Shown piece after piece: positions 33,117-41,945 of a stretch of DNA of 64,000 nucleotides (position 1 is its first letter; each line of letters starts with the position of its first letter). The stretch is from Candidatus Krumholzibacteriota bacterium (GTDB lineage Bacteria > Krumholzibacteriota > Krumholzibacteriia > JAJRXK01), in the NCBI GenBank assembly GCA_029262065.1, contig JAJDAC010000048.1, forward strand, positions 62,001-126,000, read 5' to 3'. The notes under the pieces are model-generated. The model had not been told where the DNA came from. It made no database searches and was given only the letters and a program-made list of their open reading frames with translations. The position numbers and the translations under genes are program-made.

Positions 33117-34541
33117 GTGAGCAAGGGACGCGTGATCGTCCGCAACACCTTCTTTCTCGTCCTGGCCCACGGTTCAACCAAGGTCTTCAGCATTGCGCTT
33201 ACGGCTATTGCCGGCCGGGTACTCGGTCCGGTGGGATTTGGTGTCTACATAACCGGTTCCGCCCTGGTCGAGGTGGGGCGTGTTCTCGCGGCCGGGGGGT
33301 TGAACTTCCTGGTTGCCCGCGAGGTGGCCAGCGACGTCGAACGCGGCTCGTACGTGGCCAGCAACGCGGCGGCCGTGAAACTCATGGGCAGCGCCATTAC
33401 CTACGCGGTATTGCTGGCCATTGCCGCCTGGGGCTACCCGCCGCCCGTATTGTTCGTGGTGGCCGTGCTGGGCAGTGCACTCTTCCTGGAAAACCTGAGC
33501 GATCTGTACGACGCGGTGTTTCAGGGTCGCGAGCAGATGCAGTACACCACGTTGGCGCTGGGACTCAGCGCCGCCGTGATCTTCGTGTTGGGCTCCTCCG
33601 CCCTGCTGTCCGGACTGGGACTGCGTGGCTATTGCGTGGCCATGGCCGTGGGATTCGCAACCCGGTTGGGTATCATGACGGTCGTTGCCCGTCGCGGAAA
33701 CTTTGTGCACCTGCGGCCGCGCCTGGTGGAAAAACCCGAGGTAAAGCGTCTGTTGGTGGCGGGCGCGCCCCTGCTGGGAGCCACCGTGGTGAGCCTGTTG
33801 TTCCATCGGGTAGATCTACTGATGCTGGGCCAATTGGCCGACGAGGCACAGGTGGGTCTGTACGGCGCGGCCGTTCGCATCATCGACGTGGTCGTGCTGT
33901 TGCCTCGCGTATTGGCCACCGCCGTGTATCCGAGTCTGCGCAAGAGTCAGCAGCAAGACGGTACGGTCGCCATGGTCTCGCTCATGGAGCGCAGCACGCG
34001 TCTCTCGTTGGTCCTTTGTTCGGCCGCGGGCCTGGGCGTGTGGATACTGGCGCAGTTCGCCCTGCGTTGGATACCGGGTGAAGAATTCGTGCCGGCCACC
34101 GGCGCGCTGCGGCTACTCGCCTGGGGCGTCGTGTTGCAGGGCGGTAGTCATCTCATGGCTCGCCTGTTGTTCTCGCTCGATCGCGAAACCGATTTCCTGC
34201 GCATTGGCGGACTGTCGTTGCTGTGCAACGTGGTACTGAACGCGTGGTGGATTCCGCGAATGGGAATTGAGGGCGCCGCCGCCGCCACGCTCGTGAGCTA
34301 CACGTTGAACGTGGTGTTGTACTGGGTGTACGCAGCTCGCCAGAACGTCGTGGTACCGTTGTCGGCGTTCCTGGGGCCGGTGGCGGGCCTATTGGCCGCG
34401 GCCGGCGTGGCGCAGTGGGTGCCGTTGTCCACGCCCGTGCTTGCGTTGGCCATGGTCGTGGCGTGGGTGGGTACGCTTACGGCGCTGCGAGTCATTGGTC
34501 GCGAAGAGATGGCTCAACTTCGACAGATGCTACGGCGCTGA
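33117..34541 (+). CDS. Polysaccharide/lipid-linked oligosaccharide flippase (MOP superfamily)
   Basis: About 474 aa with 12-14 hydrophobic helices. N-terminal VRNTFFLVLAHGSTKVFSIA and AGRVLGPVGFGVYITGSALV are typical of Wzx/polysaccharide transport proteins, as is the central HRVDLLMLGQLADEAQVGLY and the ILAQFALRWIPGEEFVPA loop. Moves undecaprenyl-linked glycans across the inner membrane. Start GTG 33117 is 6 nt from GGGAG; adjacent GTG 33114 is an alternative. Convergent with and directly abutting the rhomboid gene. Glycosyltransferases occur 3-8 kb downstream. Confidence 0.85.
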   Translation: MSKGRVIVRNTFFLVLAHGSTKVFSIALTAIAGRVLGPVGFGVYITGSALVEVGRVLAAGGLNFLVAREVASDVERGSYVASNAAAVKLMGSAITYAVLLAIAAWGYPPPVLFVVAVLGSALFLENLSDLYDAVFQGREQMQYTTLALGLSAAVIFVLGSSALLSGLGLRGYCVAMAVGFATRLGIMTVVARRGNFVHLRPRLVEKPEVKRLLVAGAPLLGATVVSLLFHRVDLLMLGQLADEAQVGLYGAAVRIIDVVVLLPRVLATAVYPSLRKSQQQDGTVAMVSLMERSTRLSLVLCSAAGLGVWILAQFALRWIPGEEFVPATGALRLLAWGVVLQGGSHLMARLLFSLDRETDFLRIGGLSLLCNVVLNAWWIPRMGIEGAAAATLVSYTLNVVLYWVYAARQNVVVPLSAFLGPVAGLLAAAGVAQWVPLSTPVLALAMVVAWVGTLTALRVIGREEMAQLRQMLRR

Positions 34542-35297
34542 TCAGTTGGGAGGTGGCACGATCGTGCGCCAGGCCGCCCGTGAGTGGTGGTGTTGCAACC
34601 GCCCTCGACCCATCACCCGAATCCAGATCCAGCCCGCGGCGAAGCCTCCGATGTGGGCCCAGAACGCCACGCCGCCGCCGCCACCGCTCATGCCCAGGCC
34701 GGCCAACCCGCCCAGGACCTGGATGGCCATCCAGACGCCCAGCAGCACCATTGCGGGAATTTCGACGGTAGTGAAGAACACGAACAGGATGATGACCGAC
34801 TGGAACCGCGCGCGCGGGTAGAGAACCAGATACGCACCCATGATTCCGCTGATCGCGCCGCTCGCTCCCACCATGGGAATGATCGAACCGGGGTCCACGA
34901 CCACGTGAGCCAGAGCCCCGACCAGACCGGTGGCGAGGTAGAACGCCAGGAATCGCGCATGGCCCAGGAAGTCTTCCACGTTGTTTCCGAATAGCCACAG
35001 GAAATGCATGTTCATGATGATGTGGAGCCAGCCGCCGTGCAGGAACATCGAACTGAACAACGTAAGCGGTATGGGAATGGGCGACGGCGCATGCACCAGA
35101 CCGATTTCCGGAATGGTTCCCACCAGATCCTCGAGCCGCGTGATCTCGTACGGTGTGGCTCCCCATTGCGCCATGAAGTAACTCTGGTCGCCCTGCATCA
35201 ACTCGATGATCCAAACCAGGACGTTGGTGACGATCAGGGCGATCGTCACATAAGGCGTGCGGAGGGTGGGATTGTGGTCGCGCAGGGGCAGGAACAT
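34542..35297 (-). CDS. Rhomboid-family intramembrane serine protease
   Basis: 251 aa, six or more membrane helices. Rhomboid hallmarks: FLHGGWLHIIMNMHFLWLFG (His/Asn of helix 2), catalytic Ser in MVGASGAISGIMG (GxSG), and catalytic His in WAHIGGFAAG. The long L1-type loop before helix 2 (EDLVGTIPEIGLVHAPSPIP) is common in this bacterial subfamily. Cleaves transmembrane substrates in the inner membrane. ATG start 35297. Follows the 35308-35904 gene by 10 bp on the same strand. Substrates unknown. Confidence 0.92.
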   Translation of the reverse strand: MFLPLRDHNPTLRTPYVTIALIVTNVLVWIIELMQGDQSYFMAQWGATPYEITRLEDLVGTIPEIGLVHAPSPIPIPLTLFSSMFLHGGWLHIIMNMHFLWLFGNNVEDFLGHARFLAFYLATGLVGALAHVVVDPGSIIPMVGASGAISGIMGAYLVLYPRARFQSVIILFVFFTTVEIPAMVLLGVWMAIQVLGGLAGLGMSGGGGGVAFWAHIGGFAAGWIWIRVMGRGRLQHHHSRAAWRTIVPPPN

Positions 35298-35307
35298 GCG
35301 CGTGAGT

Positions 35308-35904
35308 CTACTTGAACATGCTGGTGATTTTCGACCACAGCGACGTTTTGCGCTCCAAGGTCACACTCAGTCCGGTGGCGTAGGGTTTGGGCCAAGAAGC
35401 CTCGGGGTCACAGAGCTCCACGCTCAGCCCCCAGTCCTTGTGGCCACGCACGGTCACTTCACCCTTCTCGAAGGTGGGGCTGACGCGCATACGTACGCGG
35501 CCCAGAGCCACGGGTGTGGTTCCCGTCATCTCCTGGCATTCCTGCCAGAATTGAAGCTCCATCCCCTTCTCGGTAGGCGAGCCCATCTGTTTGAGCCCGG
35601 GGATGTTGCGCCACCGAATGGCCCCATCGAGTTCCACGCCAAAGGGCATGTCCAGCCCAAAGGCGGCACCACTGAACACACGCGTTGAATCGCCGGCGAT
35701 GGCTATGAACGCCTCGATCAACTCCACGTCCTTGTCGAACGTGATCTCATGCGATGTGAGACTCTCGTTGGCGTAGAGGCCGAGCGTGTAGGCCCCGGGA
35801 ACCTCGTTGCGATCGTAGAGCTTACCCTGCTGGGCCAGGCCGGGAATCGGAACGGACGCAACTGCGGCCAGAGCCGCGATCGAAACTAGAGCTGACCACT
35901 TCAT
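35308..35904 (-). CDS. Hypothetical secreted protein
   Basis: 198 aa. Signal peptide MKWSALVSIAALAAVASVPIP cleaved near GLAQQG. The mature protein has no recognised domain; it appears beta-rich with Cys residues in EFWQECQE-like and VELCDPE contexts. Start ATG 35904 overlaps the upstream transferase stop (ATGA). Located between a DUF2064 transferase and a rhomboid protease on the minus strand, so probably one transcript. Function unknown. Confidence 0.75.
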   Translation of the reverse strand: MKWSALVSIAALAAVASVPIPGLAQQGKLYDRNEVPGAYTLGLYANESLTSHEITFDKDVELIEAFIAIAGDSTRVFSGAAFGLDMPFGVELDGAIRWRNIPGLKQMGSPTEKGMELQFWQECQEMTGTTPVALGRVRMRVSPTFEKGEVTVRGHKDWGLSVELCDPEASWPKPYATGLSVTLERKTSLWSKITSMFK

Positions 35905-36581
35905 GGGTTCCAATGCTCCTGCAACCAGGTTTGGGTGTGGGGGGCCCGTTCGGGGTGGGCGTGCAGACGCTCGACCAGCGAGTTCAGGTCTTCCGTCTCG
36001 TCTACATCGTACCACGCGGGCACGTTTCCTACGTTCAACCCGAGAGCGCCGGCTCGGTTCCGGAGTTGGGCACCGGTGTGCTCACTGCTCCAGGTAATGC
36101 CTTCAAATAGCTCTGGCACGGCCAGCCGAAGCCCAATGCACCAGACGCCACCGTCGTCGGCCGGCCCCAGAACCAGGTCGTGTTCCTGCGTCGCCTGAAG
36201 GGCCTGGTCGATGTACTCCACCGGCAGGTCGGGGCTATCGCTACCCAGGAACACCAGGGGCATCCGTCGCTGGCTCTGGGCGCTTGCCGCCGCGGCGGCC
36301 AATCGTTGGCCCAGATCCCCTTCGACCTGGGCCAGTGTAGAAATCCGGTCGATCGATGTATCCGCAACGGCTCGCGGTAGATACCCCTCCACGGGCGGTC
36401 CATCGAAGGCCAGGATCAGGTGCTCGGCGCGCGATTGCAGGGCGACGGTCACAGAGTCGTGCAGCAGTGCCGTATATAGGTCGCAGGCCGCCTGATCGCC
36501 CAGCTGAGCGGCGACGCGTGTCTTTACCCGGCCCGGCCGTGGGGCTTTCAGAAATATTGCCAGGTTCACTTGCGTTCCCAT
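35901..36581 (-). CDS. TIGR04282/DUF2064-family nucleotidyl- or glycosyltransferase-like protein
   Basis: 226 aa. N-terminal LAIFLKAPRPGRVKTRVAAQ is the family signature (GT-A-like nucleotide-binding loop with KTR), followed by VFLGSDSPDLPVEYIDQAL and VLGPADDGGVWCIGLR, matching DUF2064. Some relatives sit in arsenosugar-type clusters, but no radical SAM or ArsM partner is visible here. Start ATG 36581 (GTG 36590 also possible). Divergent from the Crp/Fnr regulator; starts are only 42 bp apart. Biochemical role uncertain. Confidence 0.8.
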   Translation of the reverse strand: MGTQVNLAIFLKAPRPGRVKTRVAAQLGDQAACDLYTALLHDSVTVALQSRAEHLILAFDGPPVEGYLPRAVADTSIDRISTLAQVEGDLGQRLAAAAASAQSQRRMPLVFLGSDSPDLPVEYIDQALQATQEHDLVLGPADDGGVWCIGLRLAVPELFEGITWSSEHTGAQLRNRAGALGLNVGNVPAWYDVDETEDLNSLVERLHAHPERAPHTQTWLQEHWNP

Positions 36582-36623
36582 ACTCGACACGAAGCCATCA
36601 GTGGCACCAGAATGAAGGCGACG

Positions 36624-37340
36624 ATGGACTCCAATAAACTTTGGTATCTCAAGCGAATCAATCTGTTCCGTTGTCTCGATGCCGGTGAGCTCGAGCGCGT
36701 CGGCGAGATGGCGCATCATCGCGTATATCAGCGCCGCCAGCTCATCTTCTCTCCCGAGAATCGCGGAGACTGTATCTACCTGCTGAAGCAGGGTCGCGTG
36801 AAGCTCTCTCGGTTCGACGATACGGGAAAAGAGGTGACCCTCGCCATTCTTGAAGAGGGTGAGTTCTTCGGAGAAGAGGCGCTGACCGGACAAGAACGGC
36901 GCAACGGCTACGCCGAGGCTCTTGAGGAAGTTCGTGTATGTCGCATCTCGCGCGAAGATTTCGAAAAGTTGCTGGAGGCGAATTCCGAACTGGCGCTCCA
37001 CGTGGCGCGCCAGATGAGCGAGCGTCTCCTGGGGGCGCATTCGCAGATCGAGTCGCTGGCGTTCCAGGGCGTGCCTCAGCGGCTGGCGGCGGTCGTCGTG
37101 AAGCTGGCCGAAGCCCACGGTCAGACGCTCGATACCGGCAAGATCCGCATCGACCTGCGGCTGACCCATCAGGAACTGGCCAGCCTGGTCGCATCGACGC
37201 GCGAAACCACAACCACCGTCCTGAGCCGGTTCAAGCGTGAAGGATGGATCGAGACCGATGGAAGGTGGATTCTGGTGAACAGTCTGGAAGCGTTACGTGC
37301 CTTTGCCGCCGACGAAGTGAAATGGAGTTCCACGCGGTGA
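36624..37340 (+). CDS. Crp/Fnr-family transcriptional regulator
   Basis: 238 aa. N-terminal cyclic-nucleotide-binding fold (~10-125: RQLIFSPENRGDCIYLLKQG, GKEVTLAILEEGEFFGEEAL), dimerisation helix, and a C-terminal winged HTH (~165-225: LTHQELASLVASTRETTTTV then LSRFKREGWI). The cAMP-type arginine in the 'GEFFGEEAL...' phosphate-binding cassette is not present, and there is no N-terminal Fe-S cysteine cluster, so the effector is unclear. Start ATG 36624 has GAAGG 5-6 nt upstream. Divergent from the DUF2064 gene, overlapping the following glycosyltransferase (GTGA). Confidence 0.9.
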   Translation: MDSNKLWYLKRINLFRCLDAGELERVGEMAHHRVYQRRQLIFSPENRGDCIYLLKQGRVKLSRFDDTGKEVTLAILEEGEFFGEEALTGQERRNGYAEALEEVRVCRISREDFEKLLEANSELALHVARQMSERLLGAHSQIESLAFQGVPQRLAAVVVKLAEAHGQTLDTGKIRIDLRLTHQELASLVASTRETTTTVLSRFKREGWIETDGRWILVNSLEALRAFAADEVKWSSTR

Positions 37341-38080
37341 ATTCGAAACGCCGCGTCTGGGTGGTGATGCCGGCGTTGAACGAAGAAGCATCGATCGGCC
37401 TGGTGCTCGACGCTCTTCCCCGCGATCACGAATTGACCGTGGTCGTGGCCGACAACGGCAGCACCGATACGACCGCCGCCGTGGCGACCAAAGCTGGTGC
37501 GGTGGTCGTGCCCGAGCCGGTGCGCGGATACGGGCAAGCCTGTCTTACTGCGTTGTCCGAAGTGCGCCGCCGCCAGCCCGCCGCCGAGGACGTCGTGGTG
37601 TTTCTCGACGCCGACTTCAGCGACGATCCACGCGAGCTGCCCCTGGTCATCGAACCCATCGTGGCCGGCCGGGCCGACCTGGTCATTGGTTCACGGGTCC
37701 TTGGCCAACGCGAACCGGGGGCTCTACTGCCTCAGGCGCGTTGGGGCAACTGGTTGGCGGGCCACTTGATCAAGTTCATGACCGGCGTGCGTTTTACCGA
37801 CCTGGGACCGTTTCGGGCCATCCAATGGGAGTCGCTGGAGGCGCTGGCCATGGCCGATCGAGCGTTCGGCTGGACGGTCGAGATGCAGTTGAAAGCAGCT
37901 TCGGGCGGCTTGCGCTGCGTTGAGGTTCCGGTGAGCTACCGCAAGCGGGTGGGCCAGAGCAAGATCACCGGCACCTTCCGCGGCACCGTGCTGGCCAGCG
38001 TAACCATCCTTGGCATCCTGGGTCGTTGGGCGTTGCCCGGCCACGGCGGGATGGCGGCTCGGCGCACCTCGCAGCTCTGA
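37337..38080 (+). CDS. GT2-family glycosyltransferase (dolichyl-phosphate-sugar synthase-like)
   Basis: 247 aa. GT-A fold motifs: VWVVMPALNEEASIG, VVADNGSTDTTAA (nucleotide binding), VVFLDADFSDDP (DxD-type metal site), RFTDLGPFRAIQW and RVGQSKITGTFRG near the C-terminus, typical of polyprenyl-phosphate sugar transferases. Transfers a sugar from an NDP donor to a lipid or glycan acceptor at the inner membrane. GTG 37337 overlaps the regulator's stop and has GGAG 10 nt upstream; ATG 37322 is an alternative. Probably co-expressed with the regulator. Confidence 0.88.
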   Translation: MNSKRRVWVVMPALNEEASIGLVLDALPRDHELTVVVADNGSTDTTAAVATKAGAVVVPEPVRGYGQACLTALSEVRRRQPAAEDVVVFLDADFSDDPRELPLVIEPIVAGRADLVIGSRVLGQREPGALLPQARWGNWLAGHLIKFMTGVRFTDLGPFRAIQWESLEALAMADRAFGWTVEMQLKAASGGLRCVEVPVSYRKRVGQSKITGTFRGTVLASVTILGILGRWALPGHGGMAARRTSQL

Positions 38081-38096
38081 ATTCCGTAGACTACGG

Positions 38097-38582
38097 TCAG
38101 GTATCTTCCAGTGGCCAGTCGATCTGCGTTCGCCATTGGGCGGGGTCTGGTACGGCCACCGGATCGGTCAGGTAGATTTCACGCGGCACGCCCGCGCTCG
38201 CGAGCCCCTGCGCGAGCAACTGGGCGTCCAGTACCAGGTAGGCACTCATCAACTGATCGTAATCGCCTTCGTGCACGGTACTGAGTACCGGACCGGCCGG
38301 GAGTTGATGGACCCGCACGGGCCGCGGCAGCGAGATCTGGTCTTCGATGGGGAAGCCCGATTCGATGGTCCACGGCGGGGAACTCGGCACGTCACCCGGC
38401 TTGGCGTAGTGTGAAATGGAGAACGGTGGTCCCGCCGGACCAGCTCCGTTCGCTTCGAGCGCCGACCACACCTGGGTGAGTGTGTTTTCCACGCGATTGG
38501 CTGCATTGCGTGGGTCAGCCTCGAACGCAATGGTGGCAACCCACTGCGCCGGGCGGTTCTCCATCGACACTTGGTAGTCCAT
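38097..38582 (-). CDS. GyrI-like/AraC effector-binding domain protein
   Basis: 161 aa. Stand-alone bacterial transcription-activator effector-binding domain: PFSISHYAKPGDVPSS, WTIESGFPIEDQI, VHQLPAGPVLSTVHEGDYDQ and REIYLTDPVAVPDPAQWRTQ. The latter matches the typical 'YLTDP...P.EW.TEI..P' ending. These domains bind small hydrophobic or cationic molecules. No DNA-binding domain is attached. Start ATG 38582, preceded by GGAAA. Ligand unknown. Separated by 86 bp from the next minus-strand gene. Confidence 0.85.
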   Translation of the reverse strand: MDYQVSMENRPAQWVATIAFEADPRNAANRVENTLTQVWSALEANGAGPAGPPFSISHYAKPGDVPSSPPWTIESGFPIEDQISLPRPVRVHQLPAGPVLSTVHEGDYDQLMSAYLVLDAQLLAQGLASAGVPREIYLTDPVAVPDPAQWRTQIDWPLEDT

Positions 38583-38668
38583 CGTTTCCACAATCCCATC
38601 CGGGAGCCTGCGGGCAGTATACCAGCAGGTTCCCCCAATTGTCTGCGCGTTCGCGGCGCGCCGCGCAT

Positions 38669-39334
38669 TCAAATGGTGAGGGCGCCCAGCAGTTGGGTCG
38701 ACCCCTTCAGTTCGTACCCCTCGCGCCGAAAGACATCGGCGTGTTCGTACACGGGCACGCCGTCGGGGTGGCGCCCCGTGTAGAACCGCACCAGCACCTG
38801 GGTATTGTCTTCTTGCACCAGCGGCCGCCAGTCGCGGGGGGGATCCTTTCGCCAGAATTGGTCGATAGGCTGCGGTCCACGTTTTGCGGCGGGTAGGGAG
38901 GTCCACGGATTGCGTTGAACAAGATCGTGTTTGGCCCAGCGCGCATGGGCGCCGCGGGTTCCGGTCTCGGAAAGTTCTCGCCACAAGATCGAAGCGCACA
39001 GGTATGGCCACGGTCCGGGCTCGGCGTCGAAGGCCTCCATGAACGAAGGTACCCGGCGGCCGCCGGGTGACGTGGCCCACACCCGACTGGCTATTCCCTG
39101 GGCGTCCACCTCGTGGCGCGCGTGCAGCGCCCAGCCCGGGCGTAGCTGGAGGGCGTCGTCAAACGCCAGCAGGGCTTGATCGAGGAAAAACGAACCCTCG
39201 TGCACACCCGACGGCACGTTGTCCGGCAATGCACTGGCGCGTTGGAAGCGCCGACGCATGTGGCGCAGCTGCTCTACCTCGTGCTCGCGAAACGACGTTC
39301 TCAGGCTCATTGCGATTGCGGTTCCTTTGCTCAT
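38669..39334 (-). CDS. Hypothetical protein
   Basis: About 221 aa, soluble, no signal peptide, no recognised domain. Contains Trp/Arg-rich segments (PWPYLCASILWRELSETG; IDQFWRKDPPRDWRPLVQED). ATG 39334 or ATG 39310 may be the start; neither has a strong ribosome site. Divergent from the TMTC-like gene. Function unknown; the coding call rests on length and codon usage typical of the window. Confidence 0.6.
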   Translation of the reverse strand: MSKGTAIAMSLRTSFREHEVEQLRHMRRRFQRASALPDNVPSGVHEGSFFLDQALLAFDDALQLRPGWALHARHEVDAQGIASRVWATSPGGRRVPSFMEAFDAEPGPWPYLCASILWRELSETGTRGAHARWAKHDLVQRNPWTSLPAAKRGPQPIDQFWRKDPPRDWRPLVQEDNTQVLVRFYTGRHPDGVPVYEHADVFRREGYELKGSTQLLGALTI

Positions 39335-39395
39335 GCCAACGCTATAGCATTGTAAACCATACTCCTGTGGACCCCTATCCATCCTCGATTGCCGG

Positions 39396-41186
39396 GTGCG
39401 AGCTTTGTTCGTGCGGACTGCGTTCTTGTTCCTGCTCGTGCTGACGCTGGTGGCGTACGCCAGCGTGCGTGGGCACGACTACATCACGTTGGATGACCCT
39501 GGCTACGTGAGTGAAAACGCTGAGGTGTTGGAGGGACTCACCGGTCACGGCGTGAGCTGGGCTTTCAGTACCTTCCACAAATCCAATTGGCATCCGCTTA
39601 CCTGGATTTCGCACATGACCGACGTCCAGTTCCTGGGGGCGGGAGCGGGCGCGGCCCACCTGGTGAACCTGCTGTTCCACCTGTTGAACGTGGTTCTGGT
39701 TTTTCTGGTGTTGAGAGAGCTGACGCACGATGAATGGCGCGCGCTGGTGGTAGCCGCTCTGTTTGCATTGCACCCCACCCACGTCGAGTCGGTAGCGTGG
39801 GTTTCCGAGCGAAAAGACGTACTGAGTCTGTTCTGGGGAATGGTGGGTCTGTTTGCCTACGCCCGCTACGTGCGGACCGATTCGGGTCGCCAGAAATGGT
39901 ACGTCCTGATGGTCGTGGGTATGGCGGCCAGCCTGCTGGCCAAGCCCATGTTCGTGACGTTCCCGTTCGTCTTGTTGCTGCTCGATGCGTGGCTGCGGCG
40001 CGATCGATCGCGGCGGTTGTTGGTGGAGAAGCTGCCGTTGTTCGCCCTGACCATCGTGTCGTGCGTAATGACGCTGCGGGCACAGTCGGCGGGTGGCGCA
40101 GTCATGGCGCTCGAGTCGGTGCCCCTGGGCGAACGCGTGGTCAATGCTCTGGTCAGCTACATGCGTTACATGGGCAAGACGGTGTGGCCCACCGATCTGG
40201 TGGTGTTCTATCCGCTCGAACATCCGTCTGCGGCCACGATATTCGGCGCGGCGGTAGTGGTCGGCGGCATGACCGCGGTGACACTGTTTTTTGCCCGTCG
40301 CTGCATGGCCGCCTTGGTGGGCTGGTTGTGGTTCCTGGGTACGCTCGTTCCCGTGATCGGACTGGTGCAGGTAGGATCGCAGGCCATGGCCGATCGCTAC
40401 ACCTACCTACCGTCGCTGGGCCTGTTCATCATGCTCGCCTGGGTGCTGCCGCTCAACGATGTCCGTCGTAGTTGGGTTTCCCGTTCGGCGTGGGCGTTGA
40501 CCGCGCTGGTCGTGATCGCGTTCACGCTGCAAACGCGCGCGCAAGCGGCACGCTGGAAGGACACCCAGACCCTGTTTGCCCACGCGGTCAGTGTAATGCC
40601 CGACAATCATCGCGCGCACTACAACCTGGCGTTGGGGCTGCGTTCGGCGGGAGATCTGGCGGGCGCCCAGACGCATCTGCGATCGGCCATGCAACTACGA
40701 CCCGATTGGTACGAGCCGCCGCTTCTGTTGGCCACGATCCTGCGTGGCCAGGAGCCCACCTCCGAAGCTCTCACGCTGGCCAGACGCGCGGTGGAGTTGA
40801 ACGGTGCCGACGCGCGCGGTCAGTATGTGATGGGTTTGCTGTTGGCCGAAGACCGTCAGTTCAGCGAGTGCGAGCCGTTCCTGCGCCGCGCGATCGAGTT
40901 GAATCCAACCGACCCGCGTCCGGCCGAAGTGTTGGGCAACGTCTATGCGCAGAATGGCCGGGTGGATGACGCTGTGCCGCTGTACGAATCGGTGCTGGTG
41001 CTGGACCAGAACAACGCGAAGGTCCACAACAACCTGGGGATGCTGCTGGGGCGTCAGGGGAAGCTACGTGAGGCTCGCGATCATTTCGCGGCCGCGGTGC
41101 GTGCGGACCCCGATCACGGTCAGGCGCGGCAGAACCTGGAGCGTGCGGAAACCATGCTGCAGAGAAATCCCGACGGCAACCGCTGA
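39396..41186 (+). CDS. TMTC-like polytopic membrane protein with C-terminal TPRs
   Basis: 596 aa. The first ~400 residues hold about 10 membrane helices with the signature LDDPGYVSENAEV near the N-terminus, NLLFHLLNVVLVFLVLREL, HPTHVESVAWVSERKDVLS and MADRYTYLPSLGLF. These are hallmarks shared with eukaryotic TMTC O-mannosyltransferases (GT-C-type) and bacterial TPR membrane proteins. Four to five TPR repeats follow (HYNLALGLRSAGDLAGAQTH onward). Start GTG at 39396. Likely a lipid-linked-sugar-dependent glycosyltransferase of the inner membrane, by analogy only. Stands alone between two minus-strand genes. Confidence 0.82.
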   Translation: MRALFVRTAFLFLLVLTLVAYASVRGHDYITLDDPGYVSENAEVLEGLTGHGVSWAFSTFHKSNWHPLTWISHMTDVQFLGAGAGAAHLVNLLFHLLNVVLVFLVLRELTHDEWRALVVAALFALHPTHVESVAWVSERKDVLSLFWGMVGLFAYARYVRTDSGRQKWYVLMVVGMAASLLAKPMFVTFPFVLLLLDAWLRRDRSRRLLVEKLPLFALTIVSCVMTLRAQSAGGAVMALESVPLGERVVNALVSYMRYMGKTVWPTDLVVFYPLEHPSAATIFGAAVVVGGMTAVTLFFARRCMAALVGWLWFLGTLVPVIGLVQVGSQAMADRYTYLPSLGLFIMLAWVLPLNDVRRSWVSRSAWALTALVVIAFTLQTRAQAARWKDTQTLFAHAVSVMPDNHRAHYNLALGLRSAGDLAGAQTHLRSAMQLRPDWYEPPLLLATILRGQEPTSEALTLARRAVELNGADARGQYVMGLLLAEDRQFSECEPFLRRAIELNPTDPRPAEVLGNVYAQNGRVDDAVPLYESVLVLDQNNAKVHNNLGMLLGRQGKLREARDHFAAAVRADPDHGQARQNLERAETMLQRNPDGNR

Positions 41187-41192
41187 CGCAGC

Positions 41193-41945
41193 TCAGCGAG
41201 CGCGCGGAAACCTGGGTGCCGACAGAAGACCCCAGCGGCATAGGCGAAATTGCACGGCGGTCAGCACGCAGCCGATACCGTAGCGCATGCTGCGCGAGAA
41301 GTTGATGCTCGACGCCTCGGGGAAGTACTTCGTGGGGCACGTGATCTCGGCAATCGTGTACCCGTGCCACAACACCTGGGCGAGGATCTGATTGTCGAAT
41401 ACGAAGTCGTCGGAGTTCGCTTCGAGATCGATTTCCTCGAGAATCTCACGCGAGTAGGCTCGGTACCCCGTGTGGTATTCCGATAGCTTGGCGCCGTAGA
41501 ATATGTTGCACCACAAGGTCAGGAATCGGTTGGCGATGAACTTCCACCACGGCATGCCGCCTTCCTTGGCGTACCCGCCCAGGATGCGCGAGGCCAGGAC
41601 GCAGGGATACAGCCCGTTGCCGATCATGTAGGACATGGCCGGGATCAACAGAGGCGTATACTGGTAGTCGGGGTGCACCATGATCACGATGTCGGCGCCA
41701 GCGTCCAGAGCCAGGCGGTAGCACGACTTTTGATTGCCGCCGTAGCCTCGGTTTTCGGGATGGGTGTGCACGGTCACGTGCTCGAGCGCGCGCGCCACAT
41801 CGGACGTCGAGTCCTTGCTGGCGTCGTCCACCAGGATCACGTGGTCGACCACTTCCTGTTCCATCACTTCGTGATAGGTTTTTTCGAGGGTGCGCGCGGC
41901 ATTGTAGGCCGGCATCACCACTACGACTTTCTTGCCATGAATCAT
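41193..41945 (-). CDS. GT2-family glycosyltransferase (polyprenyl-phosphate mannosyl/glucosyl-type)
   Basis: 250 aa. Motifs: VVVVMPAYNAARTLEKTYHE, VILVDDASKDSTS, HPENRGYGGNQKSCY, IVIMVHPDYQYTP (DxD-type; reads HPDYQY), and YRAYSREILEEIDLEANSDD. The HPDYQYTP motif is typical of DPM1-like enzymes of this branch. No C-terminal membrane helices. Last gene of the four-gene ATGA-coupled unit; its ATG overlaps the phosphatase stop. Suggests that sugar transfer is linked to the phosphatase upstream, but the substrate is unknown. Confidence 0.9.
   Translation of the reverse strand: MIHGKKVVVVMPAYNAARTLEKTYHEVMEQEVVDHVILVDDASKDSTSDVARALEHVTVHTHPENRGYGGNQKSCYRLALDAGADIVIMVHPDYQYTPLLIPAMSYMIGNGLYPCVLASRILGGYAKEGGMPWWKFIANRFLTLWCNIFYGAKLSEYHTGYRAYSREILEEIDLEANSDDFVFDNQILAQVLWHGYTIAEITCPTKYFPEASSINFSRSMRYGIGCVLTAVQFRLCRWGLLSAPRFPRAR

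Noticed and set aside
31616-33193. Minus-strand 525-codon frame opposite the surface-antigen gene
   Set aside because: No domain, wrong composition, and the plus-strand frame has a signal peptide and a barrel pattern.
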